Shown here: positions 14,630-22,153 of the stretch, in pieces
Position numbering within the stretch: position 1 is the stretch's first letter
How the letters are laid out: each line of letters opens with the position of its first letter
The notes under the pieces: model-generated
Database searches by the model: none
What the model saw: the letters and a program-made list of their open reading frames with translations, nothing else
What the model was told of the DNA's origin: nothing
Made by a program: the position numbers and the translations under genes
NCBI GenBank assembly: GCA_964558235.1
Contig: CAZLCK010000005.1
Location: 1 to 52,431 of the forward strand
DNA from: CAZLCK01 sp964558235
GTDB lineage: Bacteria > Actinomycetota > Coriobacteriia > Coriobacteriales > CADBOM01
DNA: 52,431 bases
Direction of reading: 5' to 3'

Positions 14630-15256
14630 ATGAATCTTGTTTTGCTTGGTGCGCCTGGTGCAGGAAAAGGGACTCAAGCCGCTAAATTAGTTGCTGAATT
14701 TGGGTATGCTCATATCTCTACAGGAGACATTTTGAGAGCAGCTGTCAAAAATGGCACCAAATTAGGCTTAGAGGCTAAAAAGTACATGGATGCTGGTGAT
14801 CTTGTGCCAGATAGTGTTGTAATTGGACTTGTAGCTGAGCGTTTGCAAGAACCAGATACACAGGAAGGCTTCATTCTAGACGGTTTTCCAAGAACTATCC
14901 CACAAGCTGTCGCTCTATCCGATGAGCTAAGAAAGCTTGATCGTGAGCTTGATAAGGCCTTGGCTGTAGAGGTTGATCCTGAGGTAATTACTAAGAGGCT
15001 TTCTTCTCGTAGATGTTGCAAAGACTGCGGTCATATTGGATCTGTTGCAGACGAGAAGTGTCCAAAGTGCGATGGTGAGATGTATCAAAGAGATGATGAT
15101 CAAGAGGATGCAATTCGTAATCGTTTGGATGTGTATGCAACGTCAACTGCGCCTTTGATCGACTATTACCGTGGAGTTAATGTCCTTGTCGAAATCGATG
15201 GCGATAAGGATCCAGATGAGGTTTATTCTGATGTTAAGAAGGCCTTAGGTCTATAA
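14630..15256 (+). CDS. adk: adenylate kinase, zinc-LID form
   Basis: Catalyses AMP + ATP = 2 ADP in the cytoplasm. The 208 residues carry the P-loop GAPGAGKGTQAAKL at residues 7-20 and the AMP-site segments STGDILRAAV and GFPRTIPQA. The LID domain has two Cys pairs (CKDC and CPKC), which marks the zinc-structured LID type. The ATG at 14630 follows AAAGGAAG by ten bases. An in-frame upstream TTG at 14609 lacks a binding site. Confidence 0.97.
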   Translation: MNLVLLGAPGAGKGTQAAKLVAEFGYAHISTGDILRAAVKNGTKLGLEAKKYMDAGDLVPDSVVIGLVAERLQEPDTQEGFILDGFPRTIPQAVALSDELRKLDRELDKALAVEVDPEVITKRLSSRRCCKDCGHIGSVADEKCPKCDGEMYQRDDDQEDAIRNRLDVYATSTAPLIDYYRGVNVLVEIDGDKDPDEVYSDVKKALGL

Positions 15257-15286
15257 ACCTCTAACTTTAAAGTGCTCTTTTAATTT

Positions 15287-15352
15287 AGCTCGGGATTTGA
15301 GTTTGCCTTCTTTTTTAAGAAGGATTAAATCCTGAGCTTTTGATTATTTTTT
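15287..15352 (+). terminator. large Rho-independent terminator after adk
   Basis: AGCTCGGGATTT (15287-15298) pairs with AAATCCTGAGCT (15327-15338) with one G-U pair. An inner CCTTCTT/AAGAAGG stem (15306-15312 and 15317-15323) is included. It is followed by TTTTGATTATTTTTT. It closes the ribosomal-protein cluster ahead of map. Confidence 0.85.
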
Positions 15353-15380
15353 GTCTAAAGGGGTGTGATAAAGCTAAAAG

Positions 15381-16133
15381 ATGGATATTAAGATCAAAAC
15401 CCCTCAAGAGATTGAGGCTATGAAGGAGGCTGGGCGTATCAGCGCTAAGGCTCTTCGTAAAGTTGGGGAGATTATTGAGCCTGGCATCTCTACCTTAGAA
15501 CTAGATCACCATGCAGAGGCAGTTATTAGACTTGAGGGCGCTATTCCAGCGTTCAAAGGGTATTGTGGATTTCCAGGATCGATCTGCTCCTCAGTAAATG
15601 ACATGATCGTTCATGGTATTCCAAGAAAAGATTATATTATCCAAGAGGGTGATATTGTCTCTGTAGATACCGGTGCAATTATCGATGGTTGGGTTGGAGA
15701 TAATGCTTGGACATTTGCTTGTGGTGAGATATCAGATGATCTTAAGCGTCTTTTAGAAGTCACTGAGGAGTCTATGTGGGCTGGAATTGATCGAGCTCGC
15801 TCGGGGCTTCATTTAGGTGATATCGGACATGCTGTTCAAAGCGTTGTTGAACGTGCTGGATTTAAAGTTGTAAAAGAGTATGTCGGCCATGGTATAGGCC
15901 ATGATATGCATGAAGATCCGAATGTTCCAAATTTTGGAAAAGTTGGACATGGTGTAAAGCTAGTCGAAGGTATGGTATTAGCTATTGAACCTATGGTTAA
16001 TATGAAGTCTCATAAGACTCGTACAATCTCTGATGGTTGGGGAGTTAAAACAGCTGATGGCCTGCCCTCGGCTCACTTTGAAAAGACCGTAGCAATTACA
16101 GCGGATGGTCCTGTGATTTTGACCAAGGAGTAA
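15381..16133 (+). CDS. map: methionine aminopeptidase, type I
   Basis: Removes the initiator Met from nascent proteins co-translationally. The 250 residues are the core pita-bread fold without an N-terminal extension. Metal ligands are visible: DTGAIIDGWVGDNAW supplies two Asp, GHGIGHDMHEDPNVPNFG the His, AIEPMV one Glu, and HFEKTVAIT the last Glu. The ATG at 15381 is the first possible start in its frame; its ribosome binding site is weak. It follows a strong terminator, and its stop lies three bases from leuC. Confidence 0.97.
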   Translation: MDIKIKTPQEIEAMKEAGRISAKALRKVGEIIEPGISTLELDHHAEAVIRLEGAIPAFKGYCGFPGSICSSVNDMIVHGIPRKDYIIQEGDIVSVDTGAIIDGWVGDNAWTFACGEISDDLKRLLEVTEESMWAGIDRARSGLHLGDIGHAVQSVVERAGFKVVKEYVGHGIGHDMHEDPNVPNFGKVGHGVKLVEGMVLAIEPMVNMKSHKTRTISDGWGVKTADGLPSAHFEKTVAITADGPVILTKE

Positions 16134-16136
16134 AAA

Positions 16137-17402
16137 ATGACACGCAAAATGACAATTTCAGAGAAGATTTTATGCGCTCATAGTGGGCGTGATGAACTAG
16201 CTCCTGGTCAACTAGTCGAGTGCGATGTTGATATTGTTTTAGCTAATGACATCACAGCTCCTATCGCTATCAAGGAATTTAATAAGCTTAATTGGGGTAA
16301 GGTGTTCGATAAGGATCGTATCTGTTTAGTTGGGGATCATTATTGTCCAAATAAGGATATCAACAGTGCTATCCAAGCAAAATCGATGCGTGAATTTGCT
16401 CGCGAATATTCTATCTCTAATTATTTTGATGTTGGACGTGCTGGTGTTGAACATGCGCTATTACCTGAGCAGGGGATTGTTGGTGCAGGTGATCTAGTAA
16501 TTGGAGCTGACTCTCATACATGTACATATGGTGCATTGGGAGCATTTTCCACAGGCATGGGCTCAACTGATGTCGGAATGGCATTTGCTACAGGCAAAGC
16601 TTGGTTTAAAGTTCCACAGACTATAAAAGTTATGCTAAATGGTCATTTGCAAGAAAATGTCTATGCAAAAGATGTCATGCTTCATTTGATCGGACTTATA
16701 GGTGTTGATGGTGCACTCTATCATGCTCTAGAGTTTTACGGCGAAACCGCTAATGATCTTGAGATTGAAAGTAGAATGACAATCTCCAATATGGCTATCG
16801 AATGTGGCGCTAAGGCCGGTATTTTTCCAGCCGATGATAAGACAGTTGCCTATCTCAATGGGCGTTTTAAAAGAGAGCCTAGGATTTTTAAGGCTGATGA
16901 GGGTGCGCAATATAGTCGTGTCGTTGAGATCGATTGTTCAAAACTTAGACCAACGGTTGCCCTACCTCATCTTCCATCCAATACACGCACTGTCGATGAG
17001 GTTAGAGATATGAAGATCGATCAGGCAGTAATTGGATCTTGTACCAACGGTTATATTGATGATATGCGTATTGCTGCTCAGATTTTAAAGGGCAAGAAGG
17101 TTCATTCTGACGTAAGGTGTATTGTCATTCCTGCAACTCAGGAGATCTATTCTCAGTGCATCAAAGAGGGATTGATAGATATCTTCTTAGATTCACAATG
17201 TGCAGTTTCGACTCCTACGTGTGGGCCTTGCCTTGGGGGTTATATGGGTGTTTTGGCGCCAGGAGAGCGTGCTGTTGCAACGACAAACAGAAACTTTATT
17301 GGTCGTATGGGAGATGTAACTTCAGAGGTTATTCTCTCTTCGCCAGCAGTAGCTGCGGCTTCGGCTGTTATGGGCAGAATAGCTTCGCCCGATGAACTTT
17401 AA
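16137..17402 (+). CDS. leuC: 3-isopropylmalate/(R)-2-methylmalate dehydratase large subunit
   Basis: An aconitase-family [4Fe-4S] hydro-lyase that isomerises 2-isopropylmalate and, with citramalate, makes 3-methylmalate. The 421 residues are the short HacA-like LeuC type. Visible features are GADSHTCTYGALG, GSCTNGYIDDMR and CAVSTPTCGPCLGG, which supply the three cluster cysteines. Its AAGGAG (16125-16130) lies inside the map 3' end and the start is three bases past the map stop, so the two are coupled. leuD encodes the partner subunit. Confidence 0.95.
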   Translation: MTRKMTISEKILCAHSGRDELAPGQLVECDVDIVLANDITAPIAIKEFNKLNWGKVFDKDRICLVGDHYCPNKDINSAIQAKSMREFAREYSISNYFDVGRAGVEHALLPEQGIVGAGDLVIGADSHTCTYGALGAFSTGMGSTDVGMAFATGKAWFKVPQTIKVMLNGHLQENVYAKDVMLHLIGLIGVDGALYHALEFYGETANDLEIESRMTISNMAIECGAKAGIFPADDKTVAYLNGRFKREPRIFKADEGAQYSRVVEIDCSKLRPTVALPHLPSNTRTVDEVRDMKIDQAVIGSCTNGYIDDMRIAAQILKGKKVHSDVRCIVIPATQEIYSQCIKEGLIDIFLDSQCAVSTPTCGPCLGGYMGVLAPGERAVATTNRNFIGRMGDVTSEVILSSPAVAAASAVMGRIASPDEL

Positions 17403-17426
17403 TCAAGGTAATTCAAGGAGGGCAAG

Positions 17427-17927
17427 ATGGCTATTTCAGGAAGAGCACATGTATTTGGTAGAGATATCGACACCGATGTTATTATCGCTGCTCGTTATCT
17501 AAACGTTAGTGATCCCGAGCTTTTGGCACAGCATTGCATGCAGGATATAGATCCTGACTTTGTCAATAGGGTTAAACCTGGCGACATAATGGTTGCACAA
17601 GAGAACTTTGGTTGTGGATCTTCTCGCGAGCATGCACCAATCGCTATTAAGGCAAGTGGAATCGATGCAGTTATTGCGAAGAGTTTTGCAAGGATTTTCT
17701 ATCGCAACTCCATCAATATCGGTCTTCCAATTTTGGAATGTCCAGAGGCAGTCGACTCAATCGATGATGGCGATACTATTGAGGTCGATACCGACTCTGG
17801 AATAATCAAAAATCTCACCAAAGGCAAGGAATTTAAAGCAGAGCCATTCCCAGAGTTTATTAATGAGATCATTGAAGCTGGGGGACTAGTTGAGCGAACG
17901 CGTAAGATTTTGGAGGCATCCAAGTGA
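17427..17927 (+). CDS. leuD: 3-isopropylmalate/(R)-2-methylmalate dehydratase small subunit
   Basis: The swivelling domain-4 subunit of the LeuCD dehydratase. The 166 residues contain GRDIDTDVIIAARYL near the start and the signature FGCGSSREHAPIAIKASG near residue 60, then AKSFARIFYRNSINIGLP. GGAGGG precedes ATG 17427. The last four bases form GTGA, shared with the leuB start, which indicates translational coupling. Confidence 0.96.
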   Translation: MAISGRAHVFGRDIDTDVIIAARYLNVSDPELLAQHCMQDIDPDFVNRVKPGDIMVAQENFGCGSSREHAPIAIKASGIDAVIAKSFARIFYRNSINIGLPILECPEAVDSIDDGDTIEVDTDSGIIKNLTKGKEFKAEPFPEFINEIIEAGGLVERTRKILEASK

Positions 17928-19021
17928 ACACATATAAGATTTGTGTTTTGCCAGGAGATGGTATTGGTCCAGAGGTGATGGATCAGGCGATTAAAGTTTT
18001 AAATGCTGCTGGGGAAAAGTTCTCATTTAATCTGGAATATCATACCGAGCTTATTGGTGGTATTGCAATCGATAATACTGGAAGCGCCTATCCAGATGAA
18101 ACTTTTAATACCGCTAATAGCTGCGATGCAGTTTTACTAGCTTCTGTGGGAGGACCAAAGTGGGATAAGGGTGAGGTTAGACCAGAACAAGGTCTGCTAG
18201 CTCTAAGAAAGTCGATGGGAGCTTATTGCAACCTTCGCCCCGTCAAGGTTTACCAAGCTCTGATCGATTCTTCGACACTAAAACCTGAGGTTGTCGGAGG
18301 AGTAGATTTGGTTATTGTGAGAGAGCTTACTGGTGGAATATATTTTGGAGAGCATCTAACTGAAGAAAATGTTAAAGGTGCTGGTTCCAATAATACTTAT
18401 GGCAGACGCGCTCACGATACGATGGAATATAGTGAGTATGAGATCGAACGCATTGCTCGCAAGGCCTTTGAAATTGCTCGTAAAAGGGGTAAAAAGCTAA
18501 CTAGTGTTGATAAAGCCAATGTTCTCGATACATCTAAATTGTGGAGAAAGATTGTTCATGAGCTGGGGGATAGCGACTACACCGATGTTGAGTTAAGTGA
18601 TATGTTGGTAGACAATGCTGCAATGCAGCTCATTAGAAATCCAAAGTCTTTTGACGTGATTGTTACGGAGAACTCTTTTGGAGATATTTTGTCCGATGAA
18701 GCATCGATGCTAACTGGCTCACTTGGCATGTTAGCCAGTGCTTCTTTGGGTGATGCAACTCCAATCTTTGAGCCGTGTCATGGATCTGCTCCAGATATTG
18801 CTGGTAAAGGAATTGCAAATCCACTTGCGCAAATATTGTCTGGAGCAATGATGCTAAGGTATGCTCTTGACTTAGGCGATGTTGCTGATGCGATTGAGAA
18901 GGCAGTTGATAAGGTTTTGGAAGATGGTTGGGTTACAAGCGATCTTGCTTTAGAGACTACTGAAAAATTTAAAATATTGAACACAGAAGAAATGGGTCAA
19001 AAAGTTATCGAGGCTCTATAG
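17924..19021 (+). CDS. leuB: 3-isopropylmalate / 3-methylmalate dehydrogenase
   Basis: NAD-dependent beta-decarboxylating dehydrogenase. The 365 residues include LPGDGIGPEVMDQAI, the substrate Arg segment in LALRKSMGAYCNLRPVK, VRELTGGIYFGEH, and the NAD-binding HGSAPDIAGKGIANP. The start is GTG overlapping the leuD stop; TTGGAGG lies upstream. Together with cimA it probably converts 3-methylmalate to 2-oxobutyrate. Activity on isopropylmalate cannot be excluded, although no leuA is in the window. Confidence 0.95.
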   Translation: MNTYKICVLPGDGIGPEVMDQAIKVLNAAGEKFSFNLEYHTELIGGIAIDNTGSAYPDETFNTANSCDAVLLASVGGPKWDKGEVRPEQGLLALRKSMGAYCNLRPVKVYQALIDSSTLKPEVVGGVDLVIVRELTGGIYFGEHLTEENVKGAGSNNTYGRRAHDTMEYSEYEIERIARKAFEIARKRGKKLTSVDKANVLDTSKLWRKIVHELGDSDYTDVELSDMLVDNAAMQLIRNPKSFDVIVTENSFGDILSDEASMLTGSLGMLASASLGDATPIFEPCHGSAPDIAGKGIANPLAQILSGAMMLRYALDLGDVADAIEKAVDKVLEDGWVTSDLALETTEKFKILNTEEMGQKVIEAL

Positions 19022-19052
19022 AAAGCTGTTAATTCTAGGAAGGGAAAACACA

Positions 19053-19970
19053 ATGGCATCAATAGTTGAAGGAAAATATATCTGGAAAAATGGTGAGCTT
19101 ATTGACTGGGCAAGTGCAACTACTCATGTTTTGAGCCATGCTCTTCACTATGGAACAGCTGTCTTTGAAGGCGCAAGATGTTACGAAACTGACAAAGGTC
19201 CAGCTGTTTTTAGACTTAAAGAGCATATGGATCGCCTTTGTAGATCGGCTAATATGATCATGATGCCACTTCCTTATACATCTGAGGAGTTATGCGAGGC
19301 CGTAAAAGAGACGATCAAAGCAAATAATTTAAAGTCCTGCTATATCCGTCCATTAGCTTATAGAGGATATGGTTCGATGGGTGTCGATCCAAGGCAGTGT
19401 CCAATTGAGGTCATTATCGCAACATGGCCATGGGATGCCTATCTTGGACAAGAGGCGCTCGATAATGGCATTGCTGTTGGGATCTCTTCATGGCGTCAAC
19501 GCTCTGCAAACTCTACTCCTGGTGCAATCAAGTCATCTGCAAGCTATTTGAATTCTGGTCTTGCTCATATGGAGGTAGATCTCAATGGCTATGGTGAGGC
19601 AATTCTTTTAAACGAACAGGGATTGGTTGCTGAAGGATCTGGCGAGAACATCTTTATCGTTCGTGATGGAGAGCTTATCACTCCACCCCTGTCAGATGGT
19701 GTTTTGTCAGGAATTACTCGTGATTCTGTTATCAAGATTGCTCGACATGAAGGATATACAGTCCGTGAGATGTCGCTTGTGAGAACCGATCTCTACACAG
19801 CAGATGAGGTCTTTATGACTGGTTCTGCTGCAGAACTCACCCCGGTCAACTCGATTGACAGACGTGAAGTTCCATGTCCTGGGAAGATCACAAAAGAGAT
19901 CCAAAGCAAGTTTTTTGATGTTGTCAATGGACGCTCAGAGGCCTTTAGAGAATGGAATTATTATCTATAA
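19053..19970 (+). CDS. ilvE: branched-chain amino acid aminotransferase
   Basis: A PLP class IV aminotransferase for the last step of isoleucine, leucine and valine synthesis. The 305 residues show HALHYGTAVFEGARCYET, the phosphate-site region RPLAYRGYGSMG, and the Schiff-base Lys160 in GAIKSSASYLNS. The cofactor loop is EGSGENIFIV, then GVLSGITRDSV. AGGAAGGG precedes ATG 19053. It is the last gene before the terminator at 19990. Confidence 0.95.
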   Translation: MASIVEGKYIWKNGELIDWASATTHVLSHALHYGTAVFEGARCYETDKGPAVFRLKEHMDRLCRSANMIMMPLPYTSEELCEAVKETIKANNLKSCYIRPLAYRGYGSMGVDPRQCPIEVIIATWPWDAYLGQEALDNGIAVGISSWRQRSANSTPGAIKSSASYLNSGLAHMEVDLNGYGEAILLNEQGLVAEGSGENIFIVRDGELITPPLSDGVLSGITRDSVIKIARHEGYTVREMSLVRTDLYTADEVFMTGSAAELTPVNSIDRREVPCPGKITKEIQSKFFDVVNGRSEAFREWNYYL

Positions 19971-19989
19971 GGGTTTTAAAGGATTTACG

Positions 19990-20019
19990 AGCCGTCTAAA
20001 TAAATTAGGCGGCTTTTTG
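19990..20019 (+). terminator. Rho-independent terminator after ilvE
   Basis: AGCCGTCTAA (19990-19999) pairs with TTAGGCGGCT (20005-20014) with one G-U pair and a five-base loop, followed by a T run. It separates map-leuCDB-ilvE from cimA. Confidence 0.9.
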
Positions 20020-20063
20020 TATAGTAAAGCAGTTTTTATAAAAGCAGTTAAGGTAGATAGTAG

Positions 20064-21650
20064 ATGCCTAATTCAATTTTCGTAGAAACATATGACACTA
20101 CTTTAAGAGATGGAACGCAGTCCGAAGGTGTTTCTTTATCTATTGAAGATAAGCTAAAGATAATCTCTAAACTCGATGATTTAGGTGTTACTTATATCGA
20201 AGCAGGATATCCTGCTTCAAATGAGAAGGATGCAGAAGTCTTTCAACGTGTTAAGCAGTTAACCTTGCAGAATTCTAAAATTGTTGCATTTTCTATGACT
20301 TGTAAAAAAGATTCGCTGCCACAAGATGATCCAGCTATACAGACATTAGTTGATTGTGGAGCTCACATAGTTGCTCTAGTTGGTAAATCGGCTGCGCTTC
20401 ATGTTGAAAAGACACTTGGGACAACACTTGAAGAAAACTTGCGTATGATCTCGGATACGATCTCCTATTTGTCGAAGATGGGCCGTGAAGTTTTCTTTGA
20501 TGCTGAGCACTTTTTTGATGGATATAAAGAAAATAAGGACTATTCGACTGAAGTTTTACTAACTGCTGCAAGAGCTGGCGCTAAGCGTGTTGTGCTTTGT
20601 GATACAAATGGCTCTACTATGCCACATGAGATCAGCGAGATAATTAAGGAAGTCATCGCTGTTTTTGATAGAGACTCTGATTGTGCTAATTGTAAGGTCT
20701 CGATACACGCTCATGATGATTGTGGTCTAGCTGTTGCAAATTCTTTAGCTGCAATTAGAGCTGGTGCTGTGCAGATCCAAGGGACAGTCAATGGCTATGG
20801 AGAGCGTGTTGGTAATGCCGACATTATTTCGACAATTGCTAACCTAGAGCTTAAGATGGGTTTTGCAACAATTGGTAAGAAGAATTGTAAAAAGCTAACC
20901 CATACCGCACATTTTGTTGCCGATGTTTTCAATAGATCTCTTCCACCAAATCGTCCATTTGTCGGTAGTTCCGCATTTGCTCATAAAGGCGGATTACATG
21001 TCTCAGCATTAAGAAAGCTCGAAGGCGCATATGAGCATGTCAACCCAACCGATGTTGGCAATATGTCCCATGTGGTTGTAAGTGAACTTTCTGGCAAGGC
21101 ATCAATTTTGGCTAAGTGCCAAGAGTTTGGAATCGATCCAACCGATGCTTTGGATGCAAAAGAGCTTTTAAATCTTGTGAAGAATATGGAGTCCAAGGGT
21201 TATTCGTTTGAGTTGGCGGATGCATCGTTGGAGCTTATGTTTAGACGCGCTCTAGGACAGGATATATCGATTTTTAAGCTGGAATCATATCGCGTTATAA
21301 CAGATAGACGCGAAGATAGTGAGGCTCTAACTGAGGCTACAATCAAGATTCATGTTGGCGATGATCGCTTTATTGCAACTGGCGAAGGCAATGGCCCTGT
21401 AAACGCGCTTGATGTTGCTTTAAGACAGGCAATTACCAAATTTTATCCAGAGGTTCAAGATATTTCGCTCACTGACTTTAAAGTAAGAGTTTTGGATGAA
21501 TCTAGTGGCACAGATGCAATTACCCGTGTAATTATTGAGTCTAGATGCGGATCTAAAAGCTGGGTTACTATTGGAGTCGATGGAAATATCATCGAAGCTT
21601 CCTGGAAAGCATTAGTCGATTCTTTAGCTTACGGGTTGCGCATTCTTTAA
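20064..21650 (+). CDS. cimA: (R)-citramalate synthase
   Basis: Condenses acetyl-CoA and pyruvate to citramalate, the first step of the threonine-independent isoleucine route. The 528 residues have the HMGL-like TIM barrel with YDTTLRDGTQSEGVSLSIED (catalytic Asp/Arg region). The metal ligands are in HAHDDCGLAVANS, followed by the GYGERVGNADI loop. A C-terminal LeuA-type allosteric domain ends with a GVDGNIIEASWKALVDS segment. The TTLRDGTQSEGVS and FDAEHFFDGYK patterns favour CimA over LeuA. It lies after leuCDB-ilvE but behind a terminator. Confidence 0.92.
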   Translation: MPNSIFVETYDTTLRDGTQSEGVSLSIEDKLKIISKLDDLGVTYIEAGYPASNEKDAEVFQRVKQLTLQNSKIVAFSMTCKKDSLPQDDPAIQTLVDCGAHIVALVGKSAALHVEKTLGTTLEENLRMISDTISYLSKMGREVFFDAEHFFDGYKENKDYSTEVLLTAARAGAKRVVLCDTNGSTMPHEISEIIKEVIAVFDRDSDCANCKVSIHAHDDCGLAVANSLAAIRAGAVQIQGTVNGYGERVGNADIISTIANLELKMGFATIGKKNCKKLTHTAHFVADVFNRSLPPNRPFVGSSAFAHKGGLHVSALRKLEGAYEHVNPTDVGNMSHVVVSELSGKASILAKCQEFGIDPTDALDAKELLNLVKNMESKGYSFELADASLELMFRRALGQDISIFKLESYRVITDRREDSEALTEATIKIHVGDDRFIATGEGNGPVNALDVALRQAITKFYPEVQDISLTDFKVRVLDESSGTDAITRVIIESRCGSKSWVTIGVDGNIIEASWKALVDSLAYGLRIL

Positions 21651-21720
21651 AATATGTCCAAGTGCAAATTGATTTTTGCATGATGTTTTTATCGGTCAAT
21701 TACAGTTGGAGAATAAGCAT

Positions 21721-22041
21721 ATGGATAGCAGGGTCTATACAGATGAAGTAAAAGTTTTATGCATGGCTCTAAGTAAAATCGATGACCCTGAGGAAATCTT
21801 TAAGCTCTTGTCAGATGTCTGTACCATCCGTGAGATCTTGGATTTAGCGCAGCGTTTTTTGGTCGCCAAGCTTTTGGATGAGGGCGAAACATATAATGTT
21901 ATCAGCGAAAAAACAGGGGCTTCTGCTACTACTATTGCTAGAGTTTCAAAAGAACTTAAGTACGGTTTAGGTGGATATGAGATTGCTTTAAATGCAATAA
22001 AAGAATTGGATGAAAAGAAAGATCAATCAAGTTCACGATAA
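21721..22041 (+). CDS. TrpR-like DNA-binding protein of the YerC/YecD type
   Basis: A 106-residue all-helical protein of the Trp-repressor superfamily. The helix-turn-helix is visible in LLDEGETYNVISEKTGASAT followed by TIARVSKELKYG near residues 55-80. The preceding segment, CTIREILDLAQRFLVAKL, is the dimer helix. The ATG at 21721 has TTGGAG about ten bases upstream. An ATG at 21676 in the same frame is less likely. The ligand and target are unknown; its place after cimA hints at amino-acid control, but that is inference. Confidence 0.85.
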   Translation: MDSRVYTDEVKVLCMALSKIDDPEEIFKLLSDVCTIREILDLAQRFLVAKLLDEGETYNVISEKTGASATTIARVSKELKYGLGGYEIALNAIKELDEKKDQSSSR

Positions 22042-22053
22042 CTTGTAGAGTTT

Positions 22054-22083
22054 TTAGATAGATCTTGATAAGAAGCTATCTAA
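22054..22083 (+). other. hairpin after the YerC-type gene
   Basis: TTAGATAG (22054-22061) pairs perfectly with CTATCTAA (22076-22083), with a 14-base loop. No T-run follows, so Rho-independent termination is doubtful. It may stabilise the 3' end or lie in the dnaE leader. Confidence 0.35.
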
Positions 22084-22153
22084 AGCAGCTAATCATCATC
22101 AGATATTAAAACTCACAAGATCGAAGCGTATCAAAAGAGAGAATAAAGCATAG

